Source: Bacillus sp. KH172YL63 (GTDB taxonomy: Bacteria; Bacillota; Bacilli; Bacillales; Bacillaceae_B). Taken from it: a stretch of 64,000 nt of DNA. This document shows positions 62,637 through 64,000 of this stretch, piece by piece; positions within the stretch are counted from its first letter, which is position 1, and each line of letters starts with the position of its first letter. Location: contig NZ_AP022842.1 in assembly GCF_011398925.1 (NCBI RefSeq), positions 4,126,001 to 4,190,000 of the forward strand, given 5' to 3'. The notes beneath the pieces are model-generated. The model had not been told where the DNA came from and ran no database searches. It saw only the letters and a program-made list of their open reading frames with translations. A program made the translations under genes and the position numbers.

Positions 62637-64000
62637 TACCCTCATCTTCAGAAACCTGAAGAAGAATCTGAACAATTATTACTTATATGTATTTGCGTTA
62701 GTATTCAGTGTCGCCCTTTATTTCGCCTTTGTCACTTTACAATATGACCCCTCCATGGATGAAGCGAAAGGAACCATAAAAGGTGGGGCTGCCGTACGCA
62801 CAGCCTCGGGGCTGCTTGTCGCAATCGTCTCGATTTTTCTCTTATATGCCAACACCCTTTTCATAAAGAGAAGAAGTAAAGAAATCGGCCTTTTTCAGCT
62901 AATTGGTATGACCAGGAATAAAATTTTTCGTATATTAAGCACAGAGAATTTCATTCTTTATTTTGGTTCATTGATACTCGGCATCGGTATCGGTTTCTCC
63001 TTCTCGAAACTGATCACCATGATCCTTTTTAAAACGACGGGAGTAGATGCGGTCGCCAAACTGCACTTTTCCAATCATGCTTTTGTTCAGACAATCCTCG
63101 TTTTCAGTGTAATTTACTTGCTGATTATGCTCATGAACTTTTTATTTATTAAGAGACAGAGCATCCTCTCACTGTTCAGAGTCCAATCATCGACCGAAAC
63201 GAAAGTGAAGAAGATGTCTAAGTTTGAAATCATTATCGGGATCCTTGGACTGATTTCCGTTGCATCTGGTTACTATGCCTCTTCCAAACTGTTTGGGGGG
63301 GATTTCACAACAATGCCGCAGTTGTACGGGGCTATGTTATTTATCCTTGGAACAGTAATCATCGGGACTTACCTGTTTTATAAAGGGTCCGTAAGTTTCA
63401 TATTTAACGTCATACGAAAGAAAAAAGGCGGATACCTGAATATCAACGAAGTGATGTCCCTTTCTTCCATCATGTTCAGGATGAAATCAAATGCCTTACT
63501 GCTGACGATCATCACAACGGTATCGGCACTTGCCATCGCCTTATTATCCTTAAGCTACATCGGTTATTACTCGGCTGAAAAAAAAGCTGTCAATAACGTT
63601 CCGACGGATTTCACTTTCATCAATACGCAAGACTTCGAACGTTTTAAGGAAGCTTTAATTGAACAAGACATTGATTATAAGAAAGAAGAAATTGAAGTCA
63701 TCCAAGTCCTTCTCAATCTAAAAGATATAACAGACACTGAGTCCGGTATCCTGAACGGCACACTGGATGCCATGCCAAATTCGGTCATCAGTGAAAAAAG
63801 CTTAGAAGGTGTCGACCTCCAAGAAGACGAAACCCTCTTTACTGGTTATAGTGACTTACTACAAAGGATCATTCCTTTACATGATTCAGGCGTGACGGAG
63901 CTTAAAGGAAAGAACCAAGTCACCAGGCTAAAGTACTTGGGCATGCGGAGGGAATACCCCATTTCAGGATGGTTCACAGCCGGTGGCTCCCCGGTCGTCA
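62626..64000 (+). CDS. Bce-type permease (5' part, runs off the window)
   Basis: 458 codons are open to the end of the window. N-terminus [20 protein letters not shown], a first helix pair ([20 protein letters not shown]), the FtsX-like [20 protein letters not shown] coupling segment, and from about residue 320 the large outside domain ([20 protein letters not shown]) that distinguishes BceB. It confers peptide-antibiotic resistance and signals to the kinase. Start overlaps the ATPase gene by 11 bases. Confidence 0.9.
   Translation, partial: MNINTLIFRNLKKNLNNYYLYVFALVFSVALYFAFVTLQYDPSMDEAKGTIKGGAAVRTASGLLVAIVSIFLLYANTLFIKRRSKEIGLFQLIGMTRNKIFRILSTENFILYFGSLILGIGIGFSFSKLITMILFKTTGVDAVAKLHFSNHAFVQTILVFSVIYLLIMLMNFLFIKRQSILSLFRVQSSTETKVKKMSKFEIIIGILGLISVASGYYASSKLFGGDFTTMPQLYGAMLFILGTVIIGTYLFYKGSVSFIFNVIRKKKGGYLNINEVMSLSSIMFRMKSNALLLTIITTVSALAIALLSLSYIGYYSAEKKAVNNVPTDFTFINTQDFERFKEALIEQDIDYKKEEIEVIQVLLNLKDITDTESGILNGTLDAMPNSVISEKSLEGVDLQEDETLFTGYSDLLQRIIPLHDSGVTELKGKNQVTRLKYLGMRREYPISGWFTAGGSPVV

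Overview
The window looks like a chromosomal segment of a low-to-mid GC, Gram-positive, endospore-type Bacillaceae (Bacillus sensu lato, Rossellomorea/marine Bacillus style). The reasons are strong AGGAGG ribosome binding sites, bacillithiol genes (yojF-bshB2), a YukE/YukD/YukC/YukBA/YueB/YueC-type T7SS, a Bce-type peptide-antibiotic module, an Sda-like sporulation checkpoint peptide and a PurR/ZTP-controlled folD. These assignments rest on remembered family features and visible motifs; no database search was run.

Layout. 1-6.4 kb: stress-protein tail, pdxK, yojF-bshB2, a TetR-controlled ABC-2 exporter, an SDR and a small lipoprotein. 6.5-9.1 kb: a two-part sigma factor (SigO-like plus RsoA-like) with a LexA box, then two peptidoglycan hydrolases without signal peptides and a YvrJ-like membrane peptide. 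The sigma operon and the lysin operon carry the same promoter motif with identical spacing. 9.1-20.6 kb: nucleoside hydrolase with a sequestered ribosome binding site, a tiny holin-like toxin ORF, a sugar dehydrogenase lipoprotein, a HAD phosphatase, BCCT and AtoE transporters, an Sda-like peptide, a YjiH transporter, a PAS sensor kinase and an unknown membrane protein. 20.9-22.6 kb: an IS1182-family element with a frameshifted transposase, inserted into a palindromic intergenic repeat. 22.9-31 kb: threonine catabolism (kbl-tdh), lactate permease, alkylation repair, YczE-like, VOC and folD. 31-43.4 kb: Rieske oxidoreductase, MsrAB, CHY zinc finger, HAD, MFS, PLD-like and stress membrane proteins, then a CdaR-glycerate kinase-GntP unit. 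43.4-45.5 kb: an actin-type ParM/ParR-like segregation operon with a repeat array resembling a parC centromere. 45.7-48.8 kb: a hydroxybutyrate dehydrogenase/GntP operon with a divergent LysR regulator. 48.9-59.9 kb: the complete T7SSb core (esxA-esaB-essB-essC-esaA-essA) and a lipoprotein. 60-64 kb: a Bce-like two-component system and ABC transporter, with the permease cut by the window end.

How it fits together. Most of the window is housekeeping and catabolic genes in short operons bounded by clear intrinsic terminators. Two parts stand out. One is a possible DNA-damage-triggered lysis or cell-wall remodelling module, in which LexA controls a split sigma factor, which would drive its own promoter and a lysin/YvrJ operon. 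The other is a plasmid-type actin partition cassette, complete with a three-module repeat region, in a chromosome-like setting.
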